Source of the DNA: UBA1231 sp045652765
GTDB taxonomy: Bacteria > Bacillota_I > Bacilli_A > ML615J-28 > CAG-313
Assembly (NCBI GenBank): GCA_045652765.1
Contig: JAZOLG010000029.1
Location: forward strand, 11,399 to 75,398
Length of the DNA: 64,000 nt
Direction of reading: 5' to 3'
Both the position numbers and the translations under genes were made by a program. Each line of letters starts with the position of its first letter. The first letter of the stretch is position 1. Under the pieces are notes generated by a model. The model was not told the DNA's origin. It saw only the letters and a list, made by a program, of their open reading frames with translations, and ran no database searches. Below are positions 36,506-45,013 of the stretch, piece by piece.

Positions 36506-38437
36506 ATGAAAAAGATTGCACTCATAGGATCTATATTGTTGGTTGTTGGTGCTATAATTGGTATTATTATCTTTATGCCGAAGGATCAAAATGATAATAA
36601 TTCAAAAGAACCCGAACTTGTTGAAATGAATGAAGAAATATGGAAAAAGACAATTTCTTTTGTAAATAAAAACAATTATAATATCTCTTTGATTTATAAC
36701 TATTGTGAAGATGATTACCAAGGTAAAGAAGTTTATAATATTTCACAAAATGGGAATATTTATAAAGCAGATTCAAGCATGCATGAAGTATATACTTATT
36801 CTAAACAAGATTATCTTAATATGGGATACACTGAAGATACTTGGAATTTATTGATAAATAACTCAGAAGTTTATGGATATACTTGTAACATATCTGATGA
36901 TGGAGAAGAAGCAGAATTTTTGAGTATTTCAAATGATAATTCAATAGTATACGGAAAAGTTATCGATGAATATCTATTTGAAGAATACTTTAAACCACAT
37001 GAGCAATTAACAATGTTAAAATCATACACCCCTTACAAAATTACTACTGAACAAGAATTATTTGCTAATCAATTTTGTAATGCCATAAAGAATGAATTTA
37101 ACAACTTTAAGTTATCTAAAACATATGATAATATACAACAATATTGTTTTTATTCAGAAAATAATGATAATGTAATTATTAAAACACTTTGTCAAATGTT
37201 TACTGAGTTAAGTATCGAAGAAATTGTGGATATAAACGTCACTGTCGTTATTAAAAACAAGCAACTTGATCAAGCAAGTATTGATTTAAATTTTTCTGAA
37301 GAGAGTTATACGGATAAATTACAAATCATTTTAATTAATAAAATTAACCAATTAGAAGAAATTAAAATACCTACTGAGGAATATGAAATGATTTGTTATG
37401 ATAATTTTAATCCAAGTGAAAGTGACTATTTTGCGATAAGTAGTACTGGTAATAAAAAGTATCACTTTGCTGATTTATACTATAATGATGAATATAATAC
37501 AAAATATTATAGTGGATATCCTTATTATGAGGAACATAATTATAATGAAGATCATATTTGTAATAAATGTGGTTATGTTGATGATGACTATCTAATTAAA
37601 GAAACTATTAAATTACCGCCTAATGCTTTATGCGATGATCATGAATTGATTATGTATTGCCATAAAGATAAAAATGCTGTTATGAGATGTACATTAGAAA
37701 ATGGATCATTTTATTGTCGAAAATGTGATATGTATTTATCAGCTGTATCTCGTGAAAATTTGTCTAGTAACGATTGTTTGTCACAAGACTTAATAACATT
37801 GAATATATCATCGTATATTAATGAAGAGGAATTTGAGGAAATATATAAAGATATTTCCGTGGATTTATTAATTTATTCAAATGCTTGTCATTTTCAAAAA
37901 ACAACTGAATCATTACATGGTAAACTAAAATATTCATGTATAAACTGTTCATCAACAATACAAACAGAAATTAAAATACATAATTTAGAGTTATATACTC
38001 TTTTTGATGAATTTGGACATAAAGAAGAACATCATTTAAAATGCACTGAATGTGATTTTGTTAAAACTAATTATAGCGTTAGATATGAACATAATTTTGA
38101 GACATTAAAAACTAATCTTTCTTCATGCTTAATTCAAATAATGTCTAAATGTAATGATTGTGGTGTTGAACATTTAACTTATGAATTGGAACATGAATAT
38201 AGTGTAATAGATATATATCTTAAAGGCGAAGAGAAGTATTATGCATTAATACAATGTAGTATGTGTCAACACCAATGTGAATGTGAAGTAATAAACTTTT
38301 ATAAAGCTGGTCATAGATTTGATGAACATTCAATTGACGTTTTACAAGTAGAACTATTTGAAAATGGATATAATGAATATGAAATAATTCATAGTGAAGA
38401 TATAAATAATTGTCCATACTGTAAAATAAAAGGTTAG
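36506..38437 (+). CDS. Large membrane-anchored protein with multiple Cys-pair motifs, unknown function
   Basis: A 643-residue protein. One N-terminal hydrophobic helix (residues 4-25) followed by a long hydrophilic region. The second half holds repeated Cys pairs reminiscent of zinc ribbons: ICNKCGY, YCRKCDMY, CINCSS, KCTECDF-like, KCNDCG, CSMCQHQC and a final CPYCKIKG. There are at least seven such pairs, each spaced roughly 20-80 residues from the next. The protein is exported or has its bulk outside the membrane, where free Cys pairs might bind metal or form disulfides. No family recognised. It follows the M16C gene by 29 nt, and its stop sits inside a shared terminator. Confidence 0.75.
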   Translation: MKKIALIGSILLVVGAIIGIIIFMPKDQNDNNSKEPELVEMNEEIWKKTISFVNKNNYNISLIYNYCEDDYQGKEVYNISQNGNIYKADSSMHEVYTYSKQDYLNMGYTEDTWNLLINNSEVYGYTCNISDDGEEAEFLSISNDNSIVYGKVIDEYLFEEYFKPHEQLTMLKSYTPYKITTEQELFANQFCNAIKNEFNNFKLSKTYDNIQQYCFYSENNDNVIIKTLCQMFTELSIEEIVDINVTVVIKNKQLDQASIDLNFSEESYTDKLQIILINKINQLEEIKIPTEEYEMICYDNFNPSESDYFAISSTGNKKYHFADLYYNDEYNTKYYSGYPYYEEHNYNEDHICNKCGYVDDDYLIKETIKLPPNALCDDHELIMYCHKDKNAVMRCTLENGSFYCRKCDMYLSAVSRENLSSNDCLSQDLITLNISSYINEEEFEEIYKDISVDLLIYSNACHFQKTTESLHGKLKYSCINCSSTIQTEIKIHNLELYTLFDEFGHKEEHHLKCTECDFVKTNYSVRYEHNFETLKTNLSSCLIQIMSKCNDCGVEHLTYELEHEYSVIDIYLKGEEKYYALIQCSMCQHQCECEVINFYKAGHRFDEHSIDVLQVELFENGYNEYEIIHSEDINNCPYCKIKG

Positions 38438-38455
38438 CAATTTGCTAACCTTTTA
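38427..38455. terminator. Bidirectional terminator overlapping both convergent 3' ends
   Basis: AAAAGGTTAGC pairs with GCTAACCTTTT across 38428-38453. The stop codons of the 36506 gene and of the minus-strand DtxR-family gene both lie in or beside the hairpin. Confidence 0.88.
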
Positions 38456-38819
38456 TCTTTTTATAATAAGCTTTTAAAGCATCAAAACTTTCATCACTTA
38501 AATCATGTTCGATTTTACAAGCATCTTCCAAAGCAGTAATTTCACTTACGCCAAGCATCATCAAACAAGTAGAAATGATTTGATGTTTTTCATAAATATA
38601 TGCAGCAAGTTCGGCACCTTTAACAGTTAATTCAATATTGCCACTTTCATTATCAACCGTAATGAAATTATTAGATTTTAACTTTTTTAATGCAATACTA
38701 ACACTAGGCTTTGAATAACCCATGTCTTGTGCAAGATCAATTGCGCGCAGTTGTTTATTATTTTTTTTAAGTATAAAAATTCTTTCTAAATAGTCTTCAC
38801 TTGACTTAAATTTATTCAT
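38445..38819 (-). CDS. DtxR/MntR-family metal-dependent transcriptional repressor
   Basis: A 124-residue two-domain regulator: winged helix at residues 1-65 (SSEDYLERIFILKK, then RAIDLAQDMGYSKPSVSIALKKLKSNNFI) and a metal-binding dimerisation domain (AAYIYEKHQIISTCLMMLGVSE, ALEDACKIEHDLS). The third SH3-like domain of DtxR is absent, as in MntR. It is divergent from feoA across a region with two GTTAGT-N4-ACTAAC palindromes, which it probably binds with Fe2+ (or Mn2+) as corepressor. Metal choice cannot be read from sequence alone. Confidence 0.92.
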   Translation of the reverse strand: MNKFKSSEDYLERIFILKKNNKQLRAIDLAQDMGYSKPSVSIALKKLKSNNFITVDNESGNIELTVKGAELAAYIYEKHQIISTCLMMLGVSEITALEDACKIEHDLSDESFDALKAYYKKIKG

Positions 38820-38882
38820 AATTAGTACCTCAATAGTATTTTATCATAAATTATTAAATAATCAAATTTTTAAGTAAAATGT

Positions 38883-38911
38883 TTGACAAAAAGTCTTTTT
38901 TTGCGTATAAT
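38883..38911 (+). promoter_or_regulatory. Consensus promoter of the feo operon
   Basis: TTGACA (38883-38888), a 17-bp spacer and TATAAT (38906-38911), a perfect sigma-70/sigma-A consensus that would be strong unless repressed. Confidence 0.85.
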
Positions 38912-38920
38912 TTTATAAAA

Positions 38921-38936
38921 GTTAGTTATAACTAAC
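38921..38936. promoter_or_regulatory. Operator candidate 1 for the DtxR-family repressor
   Basis: A perfect 16-bp palindrome GTTAGTTATAACTAAC at +3 to +18 relative to the predicted start of the feo transcript. Confidence 0.7.
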
Positions 38937-38963
38937 TGAATTTAATATTTTTTTAATATTATA

Positions 38964-38979
38964 GTTAGTATAGACTAAC
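38964..38979. promoter_or_regulatory. Operator candidate 2 for the DtxR-family repressor
   Basis: GTTAGTATAGACTAAC: the same 6-bp arms as site 1 (GTTAGT/ACTAAC) around a different 4-nt centre, 43 bp downstream of site 1 (about four helical turns). Confidence 0.65.
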
Positions 38980-39010
38980 CTAGTAAAACATATATAAATA
39001 TGGAGGACAT

Positions 39011-39247
39011 ATGGAAAAGAAACTAAGCGAATTTAATATTGGCGAAAAAGGTGTTATTAAATATGTTAATGGTGAAGGTAAGATCAGAAGAAGACTTTTT
39101 GATATGGGTTTAACGCCAGGAGCATATGTTTATTTAAGAAAAAAGGCTCCACTTGGAGATCCAATTGAAATTACAGTTAGAGGATATGAGCTGACACTTA
39201 GAAAAAGCGAAGCTGATTATGTCTTAATGACGACAAAGGAGAATTAA
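39011..39247 (+). CDS. feoA: Ferrous iron transport accessory protein FeoA
   Basis: A 78-residue SH3-like cytoplasmic protein. Family motifs are IGEKGVIKYVNGEGKIRRRLFDMGLTPG and LRKKAPLGDPIEITVRGYELTLRKSEA. FeoA binds FeoB and is needed for Fe2+ uptake. It is the first gene of feoA-feoB-Cys-rich gene and lies downstream of two operators. A GGAGG is 6 nt upstream of the ATG. Confidence 0.96.
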   Translation: MEKKLSEFNIGEKGVIKYVNGEGKIRRRLFDMGLTPGAYVYLRKKAPLGDPIEITVRGYELTLRKSEADYVLMTTKEN

Positions 39248-39250
39248 ACG

Positions 39251-41542
39251 ATGAAACATTTTGCGTTAGTAGGTAATCCGAATTGCGGGAAAACAACACT
39301 ATTTAATTCATTAACTGGTTCGACAGCACATGTTGGTAACTGGCCAGGTGTGACCGTTGATAAAAGAGAAGGTAATTACAAGAAATTAAATGAATTAATT
39401 TCTATTGTAGATTTGCCAGGAATTTATTCGTTAAGTCCATATACATCCGAAGAAGTAATATCTAGAAATTACATTTTAGATGAAAAACCAGATTGTGTTA
39501 TAAATATAATTGATGCGACTAACCTTGAAAGAAACTTATATTTAACAACACAATTATTAGAAATTGATGTTCCAATTATTATTGCGTTAAATATGATCGA
39601 CTCTCTAACTAAAAACGGTGACAAGATAGATGCCAAATTGTTGGAAAAGAAATTTAATATTCCAGTTGTTGAAATTTCTGCATTAAAAGAATATAACTTA
39701 GACTTACTTATGGAAAGAGCTTATAAAACATGTTTGGAACAAAGAAAAGCAAGAACAGTTTTAGAAGGTGGAACGCTTAGTCATTTAGTAAAAGATGTCC
39801 AAACAGCATTTACTGGAATTAAAGTAGATAACCCATTGTTTCATGCTGTAAAACTAGTAGAACTGGATGACTTAGAAACAACAAATCATCCTGAGTTAGT
39901 AGGTATTGTAGATGAATTTAAGAAATCTTTTAACGATGATATTTTTGGAGCTGACTTTGAAGCAATCATTGCAGACAGTAGATATAAATATATTACATCA
40001 AACCTAGAAGGAGTGAAAATAACTTCTAAAAAACATGCTGAAAATTATGAACCTACAAAATCTGATAAAATTGATAAAGTGTTAACAAATAAGTGGCTAG
40101 GAATTCCAATCTTTCTTGCAATATTGTTCTTTTTATTTCACTTCACTTTTTCAGAAAACTTATTTTTCTTAGGTGGAATTCTTGGTGAAATAAAACCAAG
40201 TTTTGCGGGAAGTGCATTTGAGGGTCTATTATGGACCGAAGGTGGAATAAATTCAATTGGTGTTATATTGTTTAATTTAGTTGATTGCTCAACTGCATAT
40301 CTTAGTAATATTGTTGCAGGATTATTTGAAACAAGTCCAGCATGGGTAAGCGGATTAATAGTTGATGGTGTGCTTGGAGGAATCTTTAGTGTTTTAAGCT
40401 TTGTTCCACAAATATTATTACTATTCTTATTTTTCTCAATTTTAGAAGATAGTGGATATATGGCACGTGTTGCATTCATCTTAGATAAAATATTTAGAAA
40501 ATTTGGTTTATCAGGTAGATCATTTATGCCAATGATTATGGGTTTTGGATGTTCAGTCCCTGCCATGATTAATACTAGAACACTTGCTGATGAAAATGAA
40601 AAGATTGCAACAATTCGTGTAATTCCTTTCTTCTCATGTGGCGCAAAACTTCCTATTTTAACAGCAATTGCTGGAGGAATTTTAGCAGTGTTCAATGTTG
40701 GTAATGCAGACTTAATTACATATGGTATGTACGTTCTTGGCATGACAACAGCAATTGTAACTGTTTTACTTATGAGAAATACAACAATGAGAGGAGATGT
40801 TCCACCATTTATTATGGAACTACCGTCTTATCACTTGCCACAATTTAAATCACTAATGATTCATCTTTGGGATAAATTAAAACATTATATTGAAAAAGCA
40901 TTTACTATTATTTTAGCATCAACTATTGTAATATGGTTCTTATCACATTTTACGTGGGACTGGAAACTAGTAGAAGATGCTGAAATGAATTTATCAATTT
41001 TAGCAAGTCTTGGAAAATTAATTCAACCAATTTTTACACCACTAGGATTTGGTTCTCAACTTAGTACATTTGGTTGGGTATTTGGAGTTGCAGCTATAAC
41101 AGGTTTAATTGCCAAAGAAAATGTTATTGCAACATTTGGAACACTTGCAGCTTGTTTAGTTTCTTTAATGAGTAACAATCCAGAATATTTACTTCAATTT
41201 GGAAATATTGATTTCTCTGCATTAGAAGATGGTGTAAAAGCAACAGAAGCGATGATTTCTGCAACAGGTATAACAGTTGGTGGATTGCTTGCTTATATTA
41301 CTTTTAATATGACAACAATTCCTTGCTTTGCTACAGTCGCAACAGCCAAAGGCGAACTAACTAATAAGAAATTTAGAAATACATTAATTTTTTGGCTTGT
41401 AACTAGTTATATTACTTCAACTATTGTATATTTAGCATTTGAATTTACTTGGACACTTGCAATTATTATTCCAGTATTTATCTTGGTAGGAGTTTGTATT
41501 GCGTTATATAATAAATATCGCGATGCTAAAATAAAAGCATAA
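39251..41542 (+). CDS. feoB: Ferrous iron transporter FeoB
   Basis: A 763-residue Fe2+ permease. N-terminal G domain: G1 GNPNCGKTTLFNSLTG, G2/G3 with WPGVTVDKREG and DLPGIYSLSPYTSEE, G4 NMID. A linker region follows to about residue 280, then a membrane domain with about 8-11 helices, including Gly-rich gates (GFGCSVPAMINTRT and FFSCGAKLPILTAI). It starts 3 nt after feoA and ends overlapping the next gene by one base. Confidence 0.98.
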   Translation: MKHFALVGNPNCGKTTLFNSLTGSTAHVGNWPGVTVDKREGNYKKLNELISIVDLPGIYSLSPYTSEEVISRNYILDEKPDCVINIIDATNLERNLYLTTQLLEIDVPIIIALNMIDSLTKNGDKIDAKLLEKKFNIPVVEISALKEYNLDLLMERAYKTCLEQRKARTVLEGGTLSHLVKDVQTAFTGIKVDNPLFHAVKLVELDDLETTNHPELVGIVDEFKKSFNDDIFGADFEAIIADSRYKYITSNLEGVKITSKKHAENYEPTKSDKIDKVLTNKWLGIPIFLAILFFLFHFTFSENLFFLGGILGEIKPSFAGSAFEGLLWTEGGINSIGVILFNLVDCSTAYLSNIVAGLFETSPAWVSGLIVDGVLGGIFSVLSFVPQILLLFLFFSILEDSGYMARVAFILDKIFRKFGLSGRSFMPMIMGFGCSVPAMINTRTLADENEKIATIRVIPFFSCGAKLPILTAIAGGILAVFNVGNADLITYGMYVLGMTTAIVTVLLMRNTTMRGDVPPFIMELPSYHLPQFKSLMIHLWDKLKHYIEKAFTIILASTIVIWFLSHFTWDWKLVEDAEMNLSILASLGKLIQPIFTPLGFGSQLSTFGWVFGVAAITGLIAKENVIATFGTLAACLVSLMSNNPEYLLQFGNIDFSALEDGVKATEAMISATGITVGGLLAYITFNMTTIPCFATVATAKGELTNKKFRNTLIFWLVTSYITSTIVYLAFEFTWTLAIIIPVFILVGVCIALYNKYRDAKIKA

Positions 41543-41766
41543 TGAAACCAATAGAAATTATTGTAATTATTTTTTGTGTTTTAATTGTTGGTGGAGTAAT
41601 TGCAAGATATGTATATCGAAAAGTAAAAAAACTTCCAACAGGTGAATGTGCAAGTTGTAGTAAAACTAAAGATAAAAGTAATATAGTTGAAATGTATTAT
41701 AAGAGTTATCCAAAAAATGATGGTAATTCTTGTTGTGTCAATCGACATACTAACAAACCATTTTAA
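41542..41766 (+). CDS. FeoB-associated Cys-rich membrane protein
   Basis: A 74-residue protein with one N-terminal membrane helix (residues 4-25), a basic stretch RYVYRKVKK and a Cys cluster (GECASCSKTK and NSCCVN). This layout matches the small Cys-rich proteins found directly after feoB in Firmicutes and sometimes compared with FeoC. The ATG overlaps the feoB stop (TAATG), implying coupled translation. The role is not established; a redox or metal role is inferred. Confidence 0.85.
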   Translation: MKPIEIIVIIFCVLIVGGVIARYVYRKVKKLPTGECASCSKTKDKSNIVEMYYKSYPKNDGNSCCVNRHTNKPF

Positions 41767-41799
41767 AAACCTTGTTTTTACAAGGTTTTTGCTTTTTTT
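41764..41799 (+). terminator. Terminator of the feo operon
   Basis: AAAAACCTTGT (41765-41775) pairs with ACAAGGTTTTT (41780-41790) around a TTTT loop, with a T run following. Confidence 0.88.
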
Positions 41800-41819
41800 G
41801 TGCAAAAATAAAAGATTTA

Positions 41820-41828
41820 TGTTATAAT
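41820..41828 (+). promoter_or_regulatory. Extended -10 promoter for the GNAT-like gene
   Basis: TGTTATAAT at 41820-41828, directly downstream of the feo terminator; -35 is weak. Confidence 0.55.
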
Positions 41829-41891
41829 TCACAAGTGCTATTTTTTTGAATGATAGAAAAATAAAAGAAAGAAAGAATAAAAGGTAGTTTT

Positions 41892-43031
41892 ATGAGTATT
41901 ATTATTAAAGAAGTAGTAGGGAAAAAAGATTTAAAAAGATGGGCTGATTTTCCAAATAAATTATATAAAGAAGAATCAGCATATGTCCCATTTTTATTAA
42001 ATGATGAAATAAAAACATTTAGCAAAAAGAAAAATCCGGCTTATAATTTTTGTGAAACCAAATTGTTTATGGCATATAAAGGCAAAAAAATAGTTGGAAG
42101 AATAGCTGCATTAATTAATCATGCATATAATAAAAAATGGAACAAAAATGCAATTAGATTTACAAGATTTGACTTTGTCGATGATTTTGAAGTATCAAAA
42201 GCTTTATTTGACGAAGTAATTAAATGGGCTAAAACAAGACAATTAACTGAAATAATGGGACCAATAGGTTTTACAGATTTAGACCATGAGGGGATGTTAG
42301 TCGAAGGTTATAATGAACTAAATATGACAATTACTTTTTATAATTACCCATATTATATTGAACATATGGAAAAACTTGGTCTAAAAAAAGATATTGATTG
42401 GGTAGAATATCAAGTAAATGTACCAGAAGTGATGGATCCAAGAATTGAAAGAATTTCAAATCGTTTAATTGATCGTTATGGATATAAGTTGGTCACATAT
42501 AACAATCGTAAAGTTTTAAAGAAAGAAGCGTATGAAGCTTTTAAAGTAATTGATGAAGCTTTTTCTGTTTTATATGGTACAGTACCACTTACAGATGAAA
42601 TTGTAGATCAAACTATAAAAGATTATATTTCTTTGGTCAATATGAAATACGTATGTGCTGTAAAAGATAAAGATGATAAGATGATTGCATTTGCCATACT
42701 TGTGCCATCAACGGCTAAAGCACAAAAAAAATGTAACGGTAGAATGATACGTGGTATATTTAGATTGTTAAAAGCATTAAAGGGTAGAAATGAAGTTTTA
42801 GAAATGTTTTTAATAGGTATTTCAAGAGATTATCAAAAATTAGGTGTACCTGCAATAATAATGAATCATATTATTAAAACATGTATTGAAAATGGCGTTA
42901 AGTATTGTGAGACAGGACCAGAATTAGAAACTAATGAAAACATTCAAAGTATGTGGAAAACGTTTAGCACAAGACAACACAAACGACGTCGTTGTTGGAT
43001 TAAAGAATTAAAAGAAGATAATGAAAAATAA
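41892..43031 (+). CDS. GNAT-fold N-acetyltransferase-like protein
   Basis: A 379-residue cytoplasmic protein with recognisable GNAT-family character: N-terminal DLKRWADFPNKLYKEESAYVPFL, MAYKGKKIVGRIAALINHAYN near residue 65, and C-terminal GISRDYQKLGVPAIIMNHIIK where the acetyl-CoA loop would be. It belongs to the long GNAT-like proteins of Firmicutes with two related halves; substrate unknown. The ATG is 6 nt after an AAAGG. It is monocistronic, bounded by terminators. Confidence 0.75.
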   Translation: MSIIIKEVVGKKDLKRWADFPNKLYKEESAYVPFLLNDEIKTFSKKKNPAYNFCETKLFMAYKGKKIVGRIAALINHAYNKKWNKNAIRFTRFDFVDDFEVSKALFDEVIKWAKTRQLTEIMGPIGFTDLDHEGMLVEGYNELNMTITFYNYPYYIEHMEKLGLKKDIDWVEYQVNVPEVMDPRIERISNRLIDRYGYKLVTYNNRKVLKKEAYEAFKVIDEAFSVLYGTVPLTDEIVDQTIKDYISLVNMKYVCAVKDKDDKMIAFAILVPSTAKAQKKCNGRMIRGIFRLLKALKGRNEVLEMFLIGISRDYQKLGVPAIIMNHIIKTCIENGVKYCETGPELETNENIQSMWKTFSTRQHKRRRCWIKELKEDNEK

Positions 43032-43055
43032 ATTAAAAGATTTACTTAATAAAAT

Positions 43056-43090
43056 AAAACTACATAGGATTTTACTATGTAGTTTTTTCT
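43056..43090 (+). terminator. Terminator after the GNAT-like gene
   Basis: AAACTACATAG (43057-43067) pairs with CTATGTAGTTT (43075-43085), 7-nt loop, T run. Confidence 0.88.
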
Positions 43091-43117
43091 TTAGAAATTA
43101 TTTCTACGCATAATATT

Positions 43118-43145
43118 TTGAAAAAATATAAAGTTGTGATATAAT
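43118..43145 (+). promoter_or_regulatory. Promoter of lysS
   Basis: TTGAAA (43118-43123), a 16-bp spacer and an extended -10 TGATATAAT (43137-43145). The leader to the ATG is only about 25 nt, so no T-box is present. Confidence 0.68.
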
Positions 43146-43176
43146 AAGTACGATTTAAATAGAAAGGAACATATTT

Positions 43177-44670
43177 ATGGACCATCAAGTACAATTAACA
43201 GAACAAGAACAAATTAGACGTAATAAGATGGAAGACTTACGTCAAAAAGGAATTGATCCATTTGGATCACGTTATGAAAGAACAGAAAATTCACAAACTT
43301 TAAAAGAAAAGTATGCTGCTTATTCTAAAGAAGAACTTCATGAACTAAATAAAACAGCAAAAGTTGCTGGTCGTATTATGACTAAAAGATGTAAAGGTAA
43401 AGTTGGCTTTATGCACATTCAAGATAAATTTGGTCAACTACAAATTTATTTACGTTTTGATACATTAGGTGAAGAAGAATATGCATTATTTAAAGTTGCT
43501 GATATTGGTGATATCGTTGGTATCGAAGGGGAAGTAATGCGAACTGATATGGGAGAACTTACAGTAAAAGCTCTTCACTATACTCATCTTTCAAAAGCAT
43601 TAAGACCACTTCCAGAGAAATTCCATGGTCTTCAAGACAAAGAAGAAGCAAGACGTCGTCGTTATGTTGATTTAATTATGAATGAAGAATCAAGAAGAAT
43701 TGCTTTTACTAGACCTAGAATTATTCGTGGTATTCAAAATTATTTAGACTCAAAAGGTTATGTTGAAGTTGAAACTCCTGTTTTAAATCCGATCTTAGGT
43801 GGAGCATCAGCTCGTCCATTTATTACACATCACAATACTTTAGATATGGAATTCTATCTAAGAATTGCTACTGAATTACACTTAAAACGTTTAATCGTTG
43901 GTGGCATGGAAGCAGTATATGAAATTGGTAGACTATTTAGAAATGAAGGTATGGACGCAACACACAATCCTGAATTCACAACAGTTGAAGCCTATTTAGC
44001 ATATGGTGATTTATCTGATATGATGGAACTAGTAGAAGGTGTTATTGTTAAACTTGCAACTGAAGTAAGCGGAAAAACTGATTTTGTTTGGAATGGATGT
44101 GAAATTTCACTTAAAGCTCCATTTAAACGAGTTCACATGGTAGATGCTATTAAAGAAGTAACTGGAATTGATTTCTGGAATATTACTGATTTAGAAGTAG
44201 CATTAAATCTTGCAAAAGAACATAATATTGAAGTGCCTGCTCATCAAAAATCAATTGGTCATATTATCAATTTATTCTTTGAAAAATATGTAGAAGATAC
44301 TTTAATTCAACCAACAATTTTATATGGACATCCAATCGAAATTAGTCCACTTACTAAAAAGAATCCACAAGATCCAAGATTCACAGATCGTTTTGAACTT
44401 TTCATTGGTAAAAAAGAATTTGCCAATGCTTATACAGAATTAAATGATCCAATCGATCAAAAAGAAAGATTTATTGAACAATTAAAAGAACGTGAACTTG
44501 GTAATGATGAAGCAAATGATATGGACAATGATTTCATTGAAGCATTAGAATATGGTATGCCTCCAACAGGTGGTATTGGAATAGGTATTGACCGATTAGT
44601 TATGTTATTAACTGAAACTGATACAATTCGTGATGTATTACTATTCCCACATATGAAAACTAGAAACTAA
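43177..44670 (+). CDS. lysS: Lysyl-tRNA synthetase (class II)
   Basis: A 497-residue enzyme that charges tRNA-Lys. It has an N-terminal OB-fold anticodon domain (roughly 55-160, AKVAGRIMTKRCKGKVGFMH) and a class II core: motif 2 RNEGMDATHNPEFTTVEAY near residue 265 and motif 3 GGIGIGIDRLVMLLT near residue 475, plus the ISPLTKKNPQDPRFTDRFELF segment. Full length and no frameshift. A strong terminator encloses its stop codon. Confidence 0.98.
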   Translation: MDHQVQLTEQEQIRRNKMEDLRQKGIDPFGSRYERTENSQTLKEKYAAYSKEELHELNKTAKVAGRIMTKRCKGKVGFMHIQDKFGQLQIYLRFDTLGEEEYALFKVADIGDIVGIEGEVMRTDMGELTVKALHYTHLSKALRPLPEKFHGLQDKEEARRRRYVDLIMNEESRRIAFTRPRIIRGIQNYLDSKGYVEVETPVLNPILGGASARPFITHHNTLDMEFYLRIATELHLKRLIVGGMEAVYEIGRLFRNEGMDATHNPEFTTVEAYLAYGDLSDMMELVEGVIVKLATEVSGKTDFVWNGCEISLKAPFKRVHMVDAIKEVTGIDFWNITDLEVALNLAKEHNIEVPAHQKSIGHIINLFFEKYVEDTLIQPTILYGHPIEISPLTKKNPQDPRFTDRFELFIGKKEFANAYTELNDPIDQKERFIEQLKERELGNDEANDMDNDFIEALEYGMPPTGGIGIGIDRLVMLLTETDTIRDVLLFPHMKTRN

Positions 44671-44695
44671 GAGCATATTGCTCTTAGTTTTTTTC
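44662..44695 (+). terminator. Terminator overlapping the lysS stop codon
   Basis: AAACTAAGAGC (44664-44674) pairs with GCTCTTAGTTT (44680-44690), ATATT loop, T run. The TAA stop is inside the left arm. Confidence 0.9.
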
Positions 44696-44737
44696 ATATT
44701 TAAAGCACTCATAGAATATATATAAATGAGGTGTTTT

Positions 44738-45013
44738 ATGGAAATTAAACAAAGTCAGGAGTTAAAATTAGAAAACAGAAACAAGCTTTCAATTACAGGT
44801 ATCAGTAAAATTGAAAGTTTGAATAGTGAAGAGTTCTTAATCCAAACAAATGCAGGTTTATTATTAGTAACAGGACAAAACTTAGTAATGCAACAATTGG
44901 ATATTGATAAAGGAAATATTTGGATTGAAGGAAATGTGAATAGTATAGAATATGTCGTAGATAATAAAGAGAAAAAACAGAAGTCAGGATTTATGGGAAA
45001 ATTATTTAAATGA
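44738..45013 (+). CDS. yabP: YabP/YqfC-family sporulation-related protein
   Basis: A 91-residue protein matching YabP (NKLSITGISKIESLNSEEFLIQTNAGLLLVTGQNL near residue 20, then LDIDKGNIWIEGNVNSIEY). In Bacillus yabP is required for spore coat/cortex assembly and precedes yabQ, as here. The in-frame ATG at 44726 is rejected because GAGGTG at 44729-44734 serves the ATG at 44738. TGA stop overlaps the start of the yabQ-like gene. Homologues also occur in some non-sporulating relatives, so the present role is uncertain. Confidence 0.85.
   Translation: MEIKQSQELKLENRNKLSITGISKIESLNSEEFLIQTNAGLLLVTGQNLVMQQLDIDKGNIWIEGNVNSIEYVVDNKEKKQKSGFMGKLFK

Noticed and set aside
38428..38453. GTTAGC...GCTAAC as a third DtxR operator
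   Set aside because: It resembles the feo operators in its GTTAG/CTAAC arms, but it is a terminator hairpin in the convergent 3' gap with a different centre, and it is not near a promoter.
38937..38963. AT-rich stretch between the two feo operators as a third palindrome
   Set aside because: TAATATT...AATATTA matches are expected by chance in this composition and lack the GTTAGT arms.
40138..40743. A 201-codon antisense frame inside feoB
   Set aside because: It lies within a strongly conserved transporter gene and shows only low-complexity composition; a shadow frame.
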